Shown piece by piece: positions 42,592-50,644 of a stretch of DNA of 51,000 nucleotides. The first letter of the stretch is position 1; each line of letters begins with the position of its first letter. Position numbers and translations under genes: made by a program. Below the pieces are notes generated by a model, which ran no database searches, was not told where the DNA came from, and saw only the letters and a list, made by a program, of their open reading frames with translations. The stretch is from Methylobacterium mesophilicum (GTDB lineage Bacteria > Pseudomonadota > Alphaproteobacteria > Rhizobiales > Beijerinckiaceae): contig NZ_BPQU01000034.1 of the NCBI RefSeq assembly GCF_022179445.1, forward strand, positions 1-51,000, written 5' to 3'.

Positions 42592-43761
42592 TTGGCACGC
42601 ATACTTCTGACGGGCGGGACCGGGTTGATCGGCGGCGCCGTGCTTCATCAGGCCCTCAGCCGCGACGACGACGCGAGCTGGGTCTGCCTGGTCCGGTGCA
42701 CGAGCGTGGAGCAGGGGCGCCAGCGCATCGCCGCGCGCCTCGAGCGGTTCACCGACGCCTTCACGGCCCAGCGCCTGGTGCGCAAGGTCGAGATCGTCCC
42801 CGGCGACTTCACCCGGGCCGACCTCGATATGGATCCGCGGCTCGATGCCTGCACCCACGTGCTCCATCTCGCCGCCGACACCTCATGGTGGGGCGGCGAG
42901 CGCGTGTTCCGGACCAACCATGACGGCACCCTGGCGCTCGCCCGCCGGGCCCGGGCCATGCCGGGGTTGCAGCGGTTCCTGCATGTCGGAACCGCCATGA
43001 TCTGCGGTGCCGACGCGCCGAGCCTGGTGGAGGAGGCGGCCTATCCCGATGCCGACGCCCGCCACATCGTCGGCTACACCGAATCGAAGGCGGCGACCGA
43101 GACGTCGCTCGCCGCGCTGTTCCCCGACCTGCCGATCGTCGTGGCGCGGCCGTCGATCGTCGTCGGCCACGCGACGCTCGGCGCCGCGCCGAGTTCGAGC
43201 ATCCTCTGGGTCCTGCGCGCCGCCGACGCCCTGCGCATGCTGCCCTGCAGCCCGGAGAGCTGCGTCGACATCGTTCCGGCCGACTGGGTCGCCGAGACGC
43301 TGGTCGGCCTCCTCGCGAAGCGCGATCTCAGCCACACCCTCTATCACCTCTCCGCGGGCACCGCCGGGCGGACCCGCTGGGCCGACGTGATCGCCGCCTT
43401 CGAGGCGGCGGATCCGAGCGACGGGGTGCGTGCCTTCCAGCGCTTCGATCTTGAGCGCGACCACGCCCGGTTGCGCAAGCGCTTTGCAGAGGTGTTCGGC
43501 CTGAACGACGCGTCCAAGCGGGCGATGCTGCGTGCCACCCGCGCCTACTACGCCTTCTGCGCCCTCGACCTCACCTTCGCCAACGACAGGCTGCTCGAAG
43601 ACGGGTTCGCGCAGGCTCCGTCGCTCGCCTCGTATCTGCCGGTATGCCTGGCCAATTCGGCGACGATCGTCGAGCAGTTCGCCGACGACATGGAGATGTT
43701 CGCGCCGGGCCCCGGCGCGGAGGCCGCGCATTCGGACCGGCCCCTGGCGGCGATCGCGTGA
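42592..43761 (+). CDS. SDR-family NAD(P) reductase (thioester-reductase-like)
   Basis: 389 aa from TTG, with GGAGAG upstream; no other start fits the dinucleotide motif. Extended short-chain dehydrogenase: nucleotide loop 'ILLTGGTGLIGGAVLH', 'LDACTHVLHLAADTSW' (the VxHxAA block), 'FLHVGTAMICG' and the catalytic Tyr-x3-Lys in 'GYTESKAATE', followed by 'LPIVVARPSIVVGH'. This organisation resembles the terminal reductase domains that reduce thioesters and the fatty-acyl reductase group, but no carrier domain is attached. A role in lipid or natural-product metabolism is possible. Confidence is high for the fold and low for the reaction. Confidence 0.88.
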   Translation: MARILLTGGTGLIGGAVLHQALSRDDDASWVCLVRCTSVEQGRQRIAARLERFTDAFTAQRLVRKVEIVPGDFTRADLDMDPRLDACTHVLHLAADTSWWGGERVFRTNHDGTLALARRARAMPGLQRFLHVGTAMICGADAPSLVEEAAYPDADARHIVGYTESKAATETSLAALFPDLPIVVARPSIVVGHATLGAAPSSSILWVLRAADALRMLPCSPESCVDIVPADWVAETLVGLLAKRDLSHTLYHLSAGTAGRTRWADVIAAFEAADPSDGVRAFQRFDLERDHARLRKRFAEVFGLNDASKRAMLRATRAYYAFCALDLTFANDRLLEDGFAQAPSLASYLPVCLANSATIVEQFADDMEMFAPGPGAEAAHSDRPLAAIA

Positions 43762-43835
43762 ATTTCGCCGGCGATCTGGACTGACGAGACGCGACGGCGC
43801 GGAGGTGCGCTCCGGCCCTCAAGACGGCCTCGTCC

Positions 43836-44260
43836 CAGCCCTCTCACGGTGTTGGGATCGATCTGTACCTGACGCGTTTTGCCAATGGCATAAAGCGCTT
43901 CGGAACCGCACAGGCTGGACACGATGGCATCCGCCTATCACGCCCCCGCGTGACAGCCGAGAAGGCGGCGCGGAAGCGAGAGACGGGTCGCAGAGGACCA
44001 TACGTCATCCAGGGATCCGAAGTTTCCACAGACGCTTCAGCCTCCACCCTGTCATCCCGGGGCGCCGCAGGCGAGCCCGGGATCCAGAGCCGCCGGCGGC
44101 GCAAGTCTTTGACCCGACGATGGTTCTGGATCCCGGGCTCCGCTTCGCGGCCCCGGGATGACGAAGCTGCCTTCAAAGCGGCTTCTACAAAGACCAGGGG
44201 GCGCCGAACAGGCGGGACGGTTCGATGCCGACAGCTGCTGCAAACACCTTGCAAGGGCTG
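43836..44260 (+). mobile_element. MITE-like repeat, copy A
   Basis: The element is related, in the same orientation, to 48789-49122: shared text includes ACCGCACAGGC, AGAGACGGGTCGCAGAGG, GTCATCCCGGGGCGCCGCAG and GATGCCGACxGCT. The ends are imperfect inverted repeats: the left CAGCCCTCTCACGGTGTT (43836 on) resembles the reverse complement of the right AACACCTTGCAAGGGCTG. Two opposed REP palindromes lie inside (44051-44084 and 44129-44162). There is no transposase gene. Confidence 0.6.
44051..44162. repeat. Opposed REP pair inside copy A
   Basis: Unit 1 at 44051-44084 (GTCATCCCGGGGCGCCGCAG then GCGAGCCCGGGATCC) and unit 2 at 44129-44162 in reverse orientation (GATCCCGGGCTCCGCTTCGC then GGCCCCGGGATGAC). 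The sequence between them is also partly palindromic, so the whole can fold as one long structure, as in BIME-type REP clusters. Confidence 0.8.
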
Positions 44261-44513
44261 GGTCTCGTCCCTTTGGGAAGCCGGGTTCCCCTTTCCCGAC
44301 CCGCTTTGCGGGCCATCCTCTCCCGCACCGAGGTGAGAGTGCGCGCCTGGGTCCGTCCGTTGGTCTCATGCGGCCCGCGTTTCAAATATTCGATCCCCAT
44401 TCACGCGCCGCTCGACGGATCACACACGGGATGAGACAACATTCGACCGGCCGAATCGGACCGTGTCGAACGCATGGATCCTGGGCGCGCGGCCGCGATC
44501 GGAGGCTCACGCC

Positions 44514-44927
44514 ATGAGCAGCGCGAATCCAGACATCCCGGCCCCGGTGAAGGGCGGGCTCGTGGCCTACCTGACCGTGGACGGCGCCTTGAGAGCGGCC
44601 GAGTTCTACGGGCGCGCCTTCGGGGCCGAAATCGTCACCGCGATGCCGGCGGACGACCAGGGCCGGACCATGCACGTGCACCTCCACGTCAACGGGTCGT
44701 CGCTGATGCTGAGCGACGCCTTCCCGGAGCATGGCCACCCGCTGCAGGCGCCGCAGGCGTTTTCCCTCATGCTGATGGTCGAGGATATCGACGCGCGCTA
44801 CGCCGAGGCCGTCGCGGCGGGCGCGACCGCCTTGATGCCGCCGGCCGACATGTTCTGGGGCGACCGCTACGGCCAGTTGCGCGATCCGTTCGGGATCGTC
44901 TGGGCCATGAACCAGCGCAAGGGCTGA
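44514..44927 (+). CDS. VOC-family (glyoxalase/PhnB-like) protein
   Basis: 137 aa. The ATG at 44514 gives the PhnB-like start 'GGLVAYLTVDGALRAAEFYG' with RAFGAE; the 17-codon extension upstream is unrelated. Two beta-alpha-beta-beta-beta units are visible ('VHLHVNGSSLMLSDAFPEHG', 'LMLMVEDIDARYAEAVAAGA', 'WGDRYGQLRDPFGIVWAMNQ'). The final 'RDPFGIVWAM' block is typical. These proteins include metal enzymes and resistance or binding proteins; the reaction is not evident. First of three closely spaced + strand genes (VOC, SRPBCC, VOC). Confidence 0.88.
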   Translation: MSSANPDIPAPVKGGLVAYLTVDGALRAAEFYGRAFGAEIVTAMPADDQGRTMHVHLHVNGSSLMLSDAFPEHGHPLQAPQAFSLMLMVEDIDARYAEAVAAGATALMPPADMFWGDRYGQLRDPFGIVWAMNQRKG

Positions 44928-44959
44928 CCGCCCCACGACCGCCGCCAGCGAGCACGACC

Positions 44960-45424
44960 ATGACCGAACCGAACGGGCGCGACCTCGTCCTCACGCGCAG
45001 CATCGCCGCATCCCCGGCTTCGCTCTACCGGGCCTGGACCGAGCCGGATCTCCTGAAGCGCTGGTTCGCACCCGCGCCCTTCACGGTCTCGGAGGCCGAG
45101 ACCGACCTTCGCCCCGGGGGCGCCACCCGGATCGTCATGCGCGCGCCCGACGGCACGGAATTCCCGAGCGTAGGCGTCTATCTCGAACTGGTCGAGAATG
45201 CCCGCATCGTGTTCACGGACGCCTATGTACGGGCCTGGGAACCCGCGCCGAAGCCGTTCTTCACCGGCCTCATCACCTTCGAGTCCGAGGGCGGGGGAAC
45301 CCGCTACACCGCGCGGGCCCGGCACTGGTCGGCCGAGGATTGCGCGGCCCACGAGGCCATGGGCTTCCACGAGGGCTGGGGGCGCTGCGCCGATCAACTC
45401 GCCGAACTCGCGGCCGGGTTGTAG
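44960..45424 (+). CDS. SRPBCC/AHSA1-domain protein
   Basis: 154 aa. START-like helix-grip fold of the AHSA1 group: 'LVLTRSIAASPASLYRAWTE' (entry helix), 'PDLLKRWFAPAPFTVSEAE', 'LRPGGATRIVMRAPDG', 'GLITFESEGGGTRYTARARH' and the long C-terminal helix 'HEGWGRCADQLAELAAGL'. Members bind hydrophobic ligands or act as Hsp90 co-regulators; small bacterial ones often accompany VOC and ArsR genes. No ArsR regulator is found here. It starts 33 nt after the first VOC gene and ends 41 nt before the second. Confidence 0.9.
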   Translation: MTEPNGRDLVLTRSIAASPASLYRAWTEPDLLKRWFAPAPFTVSEAETDLRPGGATRIVMRAPDGTEFPSVGVYLELVENARIVFTDAYVRAWEPAPKPFFTGLITFESEGGGTRYTARARHWSAEDCAAHEAMGFHEGWGRCADQLAELAAGL

Positions 45425-45465
45425 GCCGCGCGACGGGTCCAATCTCTCGGGACGGAGGTCTCGTC

Positions 45466-45948
45466 ATGGCGAAGACGGTCAGCACCTGCCTGTGGTTCGC
45501 GGACGACGCGGAGGCGGCCGCGCGGTTCTACGTGTCGCTGGTGCCCGGCTCGAGCCTCGGGCCGATCCTGCGGGCGCCCGGACCCTGGCCCGGCGGCGCG
45601 CCGGGCGCCGCGATCCTGGTGGCGTTCACCCTGGGCGGCCAGAGCTTCCAGGCGCTCAACGGCGGCGTCCCGGCGCAGTACGGCACCGCCGCGTCGATTG
45701 CGGTGTCCTGCGCGGATCAGGCGGACGTCGACCGGCTGTGGGACGCCCTCACCGGGGAGGGCGGGGCGGAGATCCAGTGCGGCTGGCTGCGCGACCGCTG
45801 GGGCGTGCCCTGGCAGATCGTCCCGGAGGCCCTGCCGCGGCTGCTCGCCGACCCTAATCCCGCGGTGGCGGCCCGGGTGTTCGCTGCCATGCAGACCATG
45901 GTGAAGCTCGACGTCGCGGCCCTGGAGGCGGCCGCCGCCACGCCTTGA
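45466..45948 (+). CDS. VOC-family protein (PhnB/UbiG-like domain)
   Basis: 160 aa. Starts 'VSTCLWFADDAEAAARFYVS', then 'AAILVAFTLGGQSFQALNGG', 'AASIAVSCADQADVDRLWDA' and 'CGWLRDRWGVPWQIVPEALP', the pattern of the 3-demethylubiquinone-methyltransferase-like VOC group. No enzymatic role is proven for these. GGAGG lies before the ATG. Last of the three-gene + strand block, facing the fdh4-type genes. Confidence 0.9.
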   Translation: MAKTVSTCLWFADDAEAAARFYVSLVPGSSLGPILRAPGPWPGGAPGAAILVAFTLGGQSFQALNGGVPAQYGTAASIAVSCADQADVDRLWDALTGEGGAEIQCGWLRDRWGVPWQIVPEALPRLLADPNPAVAARVFAAMQTMVKLDVAALEAAAATP

Positions 45949-45956
45949 AAGAGGGC

Positions 45957-46235
45957 CTAGGCGGCCGCCCCGTAGCGCGTGCGCTGGGTGCGCGCATCCC
46001 GGGCGGTCACCGCGACGTGGCCCGCCTCCTCCAGCCCCGAGAGGGCGCGCAGCACCAGGGCGTGCTCCACCGCGAAGGTGCGGGCGAAGGCGCGGCTGTC
46101 GCCGGGCAGGCCGAGGGAAAGGGCCGCGAGCAGCCCGGCCTCCAGCGGCATCATCCCGGGATGGGCCGCCGTCACGCGGTCGAGGGCGGCGACGAACGCC
46201 GCCTCGTCCGGGGGAGGGTCCGCGGGCCCGCTCAC
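45957..46235 (-). CDS. Small protein coupled to fdh4A (fdh4B candidate)
   Basis: 92 aa, Ala-rich and helical: 'AAFVAALDRVTAAHPGMMPL', 'FARTFAVEHALVLRALSGLE', 'EAGHVAVTARDARTQRTRYG'. The C-terminal half reads like a winged-helix segment but lacks a full HTH signature. The ATG overlaps the end of the formate-dehydrogenase-like gene by 4 nt, so it is the second gene of that operon. In M. extorquens fdh4A is followed by a small gene, fdh4B, needed for activity. By position this is the likely equivalent (inference from context, not sequence recall). Function unknown. Confidence 0.75.
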   Translation of the reverse strand: MSGPADPPPDEAAFVAALDRVTAAHPGMMPLEAGLLAALSLGLPGDSRAFARTFAVEHALVLRALSGLEEAGHVAVTARDARTQRTRYGAAA

Positions 46236-48529
46236 GCCGCCGCGCGGGCCTGCAGGGTCACCAGCACCGACTTCGAGGTCGGCGTGTCGCTCTTCTCACC
46301 GAAGGTCGAGAGCGGCACCAGCACGTTCAGCTCCGGGTAGTAGCCGGCCACCGCGCCCCGGGGCATGTCGAACGGGACGAGGCGGAAATCCTCGGCCCGC
46401 CGGGTCACGCCGTCGGCATGGAGGCCGACGATGTCGACGCGCTCGCCGATCCGATCGCGGATCTCGGCGAGGTCGTCCGGGTGGGCGAACAGCACCTTCC
46501 GTTCGCCGTAGACGCCGCGATAGCGGTCATCGAGGCCGTAGATCGTGGTGTTGTACTGGTCGTGGCTGCGGAAGGTCTGGAGCACGAAGGTGTTCTGGCC
46601 CTTGCGCGCGACCTGATGCTCGGTCTCGGCCGGCAGGGCGTCGGCGGAGAAGTTGGCCCGGCCCGTGGCGGTCTCGAACACCCGCTCGGCGGCGAGGTTG
46701 CGCAGCATGAAGCCGCGCGGCTTGCGCACCCGTGTGTTGTACTCCGTAAAACCCGGGATCGTCGCGGCGATCGCCTCACGGATCCGGTCGTAATCGGCCG
46801 CGAGCCCGGCCCAGTCGATCGCGGCCGAGCCGACGGTGGCCTGGGCCATGCCGGCGATGATCGCGATCTCGGAGCGCAGCTCCTTGGAGGCCGGCTTGTT
46901 GATGCCGCCCGAGCCGTGGACCATGCTCATCGAATCCTCGACGGTCACGATCTGGGTCTTGCCGGCCGCGTTCCGGTCGATCTCGGTGCGGCCCATGCAG
47001 GGCAGCAGGTAGCCGATGGCGCCCGGCACCAGGTGGGCGTGGTTGAGCTTGGTCGCGATGTGGACGGTGAGGCGGCAGGAGGCGAGCGCCTGCGCCACCA
47101 CCGGGGTATCGGGCGTCGCGCGCAAAAAATTGCCGCCGAGCCCGATGAAGGCCTTCGCCGTGCCGTCGCGCATCGCCCGGATCGCCGCCAGGACGTTGTG
47201 GCCGTGCCGGCGGGGCATGGCGAGGCCGAAATGCCGCTCCAGCGATTCGAGGAAGGCCACCGAAGGGCGCTCGTTGATCCCGACCGTGCGGTCGCCCTGC
47301 ACGTTGGAATGGCCGCGCACCGGGCACAGGCCGGCGCCGGGCCGGCCGATATTGCCGCGCAGGAACAGCAGGTTGGCGATCTCCCGCACGGTCGCCACCG
47401 AGTGGCGGTGCTGGGTCACGCCCATGGCCCAGGTGGCGATCACCCGCTGCGCGCCGAGATAGACATCCGCCATGGCGGAGATGTCCTCGTAGGTCAGGCC
47501 CGACTGGTCGAGGATCGCGTCCCAGGCGGTGGCCTCCACGGCGGCCCGGTAGGCGTCGAGCCCTGCGGTGTGGTGCTCCAGGAAGGCCCGGTCGAGCAGC
47601 GACGGCCGCCCGGCCGCGAGGGCCTCGGCGTCGCGGGCGAACACGATCTTGGCGATGCCCCGGAAGGCCGCCATGTCGCCGCCGGAACGAGGCTGGAGGT
47701 AGTGGCTGGCGATCGGCTGGCTGGAGCCGCGCAGCATTTCCACGGTGTTCTGCGGGTCAGCGAAGCGCTCCAGCCCGCGCTCGCGCACGGGGTTCAGCAC
47801 CACGACCTGGGCGCCGCGCTCGGCCGCCCGGCGCAGGTCGCCGAGCATGCGCGGATGGTTGGTCCCGGGATTCTGGCCGACGCAGAAGATCGCGTCCGCC
47901 TTCTCGAAATCCTCCAGCAGCACCGTGCCCTTGCCGATGCCGATGGCGTCGATCAGGGCGACGCCGCTGGCCTCGTGGCACATGTTCGAGCAGTCGGGAA
48001 AGTTGTTGGTCCCGTAGGACCGGGCGAACAGCTGGTAGAGGTAGGCGGCCTCGTTGGAGGCGCGGCCCGAGGTGTAGAATTCGGCCTGGTCGGGGTTGTC
48101 GAGGCCGCGCAAAGTCGCGCCGATCTCGGCGAAGGCCTCGTCCCAGCTCACCGGCAAGTAGCGGTCGCTCGCCGCGTCGTAGCGCATCGGGTGGGTGAGG
48201 CGGCCTTCGCCCTCCAGGGCGTAGTCGCTCCAGCCGCGCAGTTCGGTGAGCGTGTGGCGGGCGAAGAAGGAGGGCGGGGTGCGCTTGTCGGTGGCCTCCC
48301 AGGAGACTGCCTTCACGCCGTTCTCGCAGAACTCGAACGACGAGCCGTGCTCCGGGTCGCCCCAGGCGCAGCCCGGGCAATCGAACCCGTCGGGCTGGTT
48401 CGCCTTCAGCAGCGCACGCGCCCCCGTCAGCGGAGCGCGCGAGCCGAACAGGTGCTTGCCGCAACTCTTCAGAGCGCCCCAGCCGCCGGCGGCGGATGAG
48501 CGCTTGGGAGCCCCGTCAGGCTGGGCCAT
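46232..48529 (-). CDS. fdh4A: FdhF/YdeP-type molybdopterin oxidoreductase, Fdh4-like formate dehydrogenase
   Basis: 765 aa. An N-terminal iron-sulfur motif with Cys51, Cys54 and Cys68 ('DCPGCAWGDPEHGSSFEFCE') is followed by molybdopterin-domain blocks: 'RYLPVSWDEAFAEIG', 'NFPDCSNMCHEASGVALIDA' (Cys184), 'ADAIFCVGQNPGTNHPRMLG' and 'LFLRGNIGRPGAGLCPVRGH'. The C-terminal dinucleotide-binding domain has 'FRSHDQYNTTIYGLDDRYRG'. This is the FdhF/YdeP group to which Fdh4A of M. extorquens belongs, the formate dehydrogenase important for growth on methanol. The reaction is therefore inferred as formate oxidation, though YdeP-type enzymes can differ. The ATG at 48529 follows CAGGA. It is followed by the small overlapping gene. 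Confidence 0.88.
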   Translation of the reverse strand: MAQPDGAPKRSSAAGGWGALKSCGKHLFGSRAPLTGARALLKANQPDGFDCPGCAWGDPEHGSSFEFCENGVKAVSWEATDKRTPPSFFARHTLTELRGWSDYALEGEGRLTHPMRYDAASDRYLPVSWDEAFAEIGATLRGLDNPDQAEFYTSGRASNEAAYLYQLFARSYGTNNFPDCSNMCHEASGVALIDAIGIGKGTVLLEDFEKADAIFCVGQNPGTNHPRMLGDLRRAAERGAQVVVLNPVRERGLERFADPQNTVEMLRGSSQPIASHYLQPRSGGDMAAFRGIAKIVFARDAEALAAGRPSLLDRAFLEHHTAGLDAYRAAVEATAWDAILDQSGLTYEDISAMADVYLGAQRVIATWAMGVTQHRHSVATVREIANLLFLRGNIGRPGAGLCPVRGHSNVQGDRTVGINERPSVAFLESLERHFGLAMPRRHGHNVLAAIRAMRDGTAKAFIGLGGNFLRATPDTPVVAQALASCRLTVHIATKLNHAHLVPGAIGYLLPCMGRTEIDRNAAGKTQIVTVEDSMSMVHGSGGINKPASKELRSEIAIIAGMAQATVGSAAIDWAGLAADYDRIREAIAATIPGFTEYNTRVRKPRGFMLRNLAAERVFETATGRANFSADALPAETEHQVARKGQNTFVLQTFRSHDQYNTTIYGLDDRYRGVYGERKVLFAHPDDLAEIRDRIGERVDIVGLHADGVTRRAEDFRLVPFDMPRGAVAGYYPELNVLVPLSTFGEKSDTPTSKSVLVTLQARAAA

Positions 48530-48788
48530 GGATTGTCCTGGATGTTCTTGTGAAAACGAGCTGAGCTCGCCAATTCGCAACCGCGAGATAAGCGGCTTGG
48601 GATACCGGTCACAATGGCGTGCCGGCGCAGGCCCCTCATGCACGGGACACAGGCTAAGTCACCGCTTGGCAAAGCCTTTCTAAACTGGCGGGTGCGACGC
48701 TCGGCAGCGGTCGGACCGGGCCGCCGACGGTTCGGTTCCGAACCCATCTTGCGCGCGCAGCCTGAGGAACCAAGCGCCGCGCGCGAGC

Positions 48789-49122
48789 CCCTTCAAGGTG
48801 TCTGCGCTTGTCGGTCCGCGAGGAGATCTGCCAAGAGGATCAAGCGTTCCGGGCCGCACAGGCCAGGTCCGGCGGGGCGCGCAATCACACAGTGGGCCAT
48901 AGCCGAGACGGCGGCAAGCCGGAGACGGGTCGCAGAGGGATATCCGCCCTCCACGCATCCCAGGTTTCTGCGGACGCCTTTATGCCTCCGCCCCGTCATC
49001 CCGGGGCGCCGCAGGCGAGCCCGGGATGATGGGGCTGTTTCTGGAACCGCCTCGGCAAGGAACGAGGCGCATCGGCCCAACGGGACGGTCAGATGCCGAC
49101 GGCTTCCGGCAGACACCTCGAA
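48789..49122 (+). mobile_element. MITE-like repeat, copy B
   Basis: About 330 bp related to 43836-44260 in the same orientation, with one internal REP unit (48995-49029) instead of two. Imperfect terminal inverted repeats: the left CCTTCAAGGTGTCTGC (48790-48805) matches the reverse complement of the right GCAGACACCTCGAAAG (49108-49123) except for two positions. No transposase is encoded. Confidence 0.65.
48995..49029. repeat. REP palindrome inside copy B
   Basis: GTCATCCCGGGGCGCCGCAG followed by GCGAGCCCGGGATGAT; the same unit as at 44051, with 9-bp complementary arms (ATCCCGGGG/CCCGGGAT). Confidence 0.8.
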
Positions 49123-49220
49123 AGCGCGGCCTGTGCGAACCCTGAAGGCCTCCTGCGGGGCGCTTCGCTACGCCACCTCGACATGAGGTCGAGACTGGGA
49201 AGCGCCTTGACGAACGTCCC

Positions 49221-50297
49221 TCACGCCGCGCGGGCCAGCGCCTCCGCGCCCCGGCCGACGACCTGGCTGAGCGCGGCGACGCCCTCCGCCGCCATCCGCT
49301 TCACGAGGCCGGCCTTGATGCGATCCACCAGCCCCGGCCCGTCATAGATTAACGCCGAATAGAGCTGGACCAGGGTCGCCCCGGCCTCGATCTTGATCCA
49401 GGCGGCCTCGGCGGAATCGACGCCGCCGACGCCGATCAGGGGGAGCGTGTCGCCGACGCGGAGGCGGGTCTGGGCCAGCATCCGGGTCGCCGGGCCGAAC
49501 AGCGGCCGGCCGGAGAGGCCGCCGGTCTCGCGGGCAAGGCTTTTCTCCCGCAGGCTCTCGGGCCGCGCCACCGTGGTGTTCGAGACGACCAAAGCCTGGA
49601 CCCCGCGCTTCAGCGCCGTGGCGCAGATCGCGTCGAGGGCATCCAGCGCGAGGTCGGGGGCGATCTTCAGGAGTACCGCCGCCTTGGCGCCGGCCGCGTC
49701 CCGCGCTTCAACGGTGCGGGCGAGCAGTTCGTCCAAAAAAGCCTCGCCCTGCAGGTCGCGCAGGCCCGGCGTGTTGGGCGAGGAGACGTTGACCGTGACG
49801 AAATCGACGAGCGGAGCGAGGCTCTCGGTACAGGCGACGTAGTCGGCCAGCCGGTCGGTGGAGTCCTTGTTGGCCCCGATATTCACCCCGACGAGGCCCG
49901 GCCGGCCGGCCCGGGCCCGGAGCCGCCCCGCCACCGTCGCCAGACCTTCGCTGTTCAGGCCGTAGCGGTTGATCACCGCCCGGTCCGCCGCGAGGCGGAA
50001 CGCCCGTGGCCTCGGGTTGCCGGGCTGCGGCCGCGGCACCACGCCGCCGACCTCCACGAAACCGAAGCCGAGGCCGAGCATCGCGTCCGGCACCCGGGCG
50101 CCCTTGTCGAAGCCAGCCGCGAGGCCGACCGGATTGGGGAAGCGGCGCCCGAGCAGGTCGACGGCTAGCCGCGGGTCGTCGGCGGCGGGCTTGACCGGGG
50201 GCAGCAGCGCCAGGGCACGCAGGGTCAGGTCGTGGGCGCTCTCGGCATCGAGGCGATGCAGCAGCGGGCGGACCAGCGGGAAGGCGGCGGCGATCAT
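49221..50297 (-). CDS. pyrD: PyrD, class 2 dihydroorotate dehydrogenase
   Basis: 358 aa. A membrane-associated, quinone-linked FMN enzyme converting dihydroorotate to orotate in pyrimidine synthesis. Class 2 is shown by the N-terminal amphipathic extension 'PLVRPLLHRLDAESAHDLTL'. Other landmarks: 'GRRFPNPVGLAAGFDKGARV', 'VINRYGLNSEGLATVAGRL', 'VNVSSPNTPGLRDLQGEAFL' (catalytic Ser region), 'ALVVSNTTVARP', 'GLSGRPLFGPATRML' and 'LIGVGGVDSAEAAWIKIEAG'. The ATG at 50297 overlaps the DUF952 gene stop by 4 nt. Confidence 0.97.
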   Translation of the reverse strand: MIAAAFPLVRPLLHRLDAESAHDLTLRALALLPPVKPAADDPRLAVDLLGRRFPNPVGLAAGFDKGARVPDAMLGLGFGFVEVGGVVPRPQPGNPRPRAFRLAADRAVINRYGLNSEGLATVAGRLRARAGRPGLVGVNIGANKDSTDRLADYVACTESLAPLVDFVTVNVSSPNTPGLRDLQGEAFLDELLARTVEARDAAGAKAAVLLKIAPDLALDALDAICATALKRGVQALVVSNTTVARPESLREKSLARETGGLSGRPLFGPATRMLAQTRLRVGDTLPLIGVGGVDSAEAAWIKIEAGATLVQLYSALIYDGPGLVDRIKAGLVKRMAAEGVAALSQVVGRGAEALARAA

Positions 50298-50644
50298 GCG
50301 CGCGGGATGCCTGCCGGCAGGACATGCCGCCCATCCGGGCCGAGGGGCAGGTCCTCCATCGACACCACCGCGGCGAGCGGCAGGTCGCCGTAGAGGTGCG
50401 GAAACAGCGCGCCGCCGCGCGACGGCTCGTAGACCAGGGCCGCGCCCAGAGTCTCGGCGTCCACGGCGATCAGCAGCAGGTCGGCCTGGCCGGCGAAGTG
50501 GCGGTCCGCCGTCTCGGCGGTCTGCTCGGCGGTGGAGAAGTGGATGAAGCCGTCCGCCCGGTCGACCGGCGCCCCGGTGAACCGGCCCGCCGCCTCGGCC
50601 TCGCGCCAGAGCGCACGCGGACAGATCTTGTAGATGAGCGCCAT
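50294..50644 (-). CDS. DUF952 family protein
   Basis: 116 aa starting 'MALIYKICPRALWREAEAAG' with AGGGA upstream; two ATGs two codons apart exist and this one has the better spacing. Family features: 'DGFIHFSTAEQTAETADRHF', 'LLLIAVDAETLGAALVYEPS', 'RGGALFPHLYGDLPLAAVV'. DUF952 proteins are small and related in fold to glutathione-S-transferase-unrelated ADP-ribosylation-like domains; activity is unknown. It overlaps pyrD by 4 nt and is very often found immediately upstream of pyrD in alphaproteobacteria, so the pair is an operon. Confidence 0.92.
   Translation of the reverse strand: MALIYKICPRALWREAEAAGRFTGAPVDRADGFIHFSTAEQTAETADRHFAGQADLLLIAVDAETLGAALVYEPSRGGALFPHLYGDLPLAAVVSMEDLPLGPDGRHVLPAGIPRA

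Larger units (their letters stand above)
43762..44513. other. Repeat-filled intergenic region
   Basis: 750 bp without a supported gene. It consists largely of repetitive DNA: a MITE-like element (43836-44260) with two internal REP units, followed at about 44265-44385 by a segment resembling the repeat found inside lhr. The last ~100 bp before the VOC gene are unique. Confidence 0.6.
48530..49220. other. Repeat-bearing intergenic region upstream of fdh4A
   Basis: About 690 bp without a supported gene. The first ~250 bp should hold the fdh4A promoter on the reverse strand, but none is obvious. From 48789 the sequence is the second MITE-like copy, and the pyrD 3' end follows at 49221. Confidence 0.55.

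Noticed and set aside
46418..48499. 693-codon open frame opposite the formate-dehydrogenase gene
   Set aside because: Antisense shadow of fdh4A; no recognisable motif.
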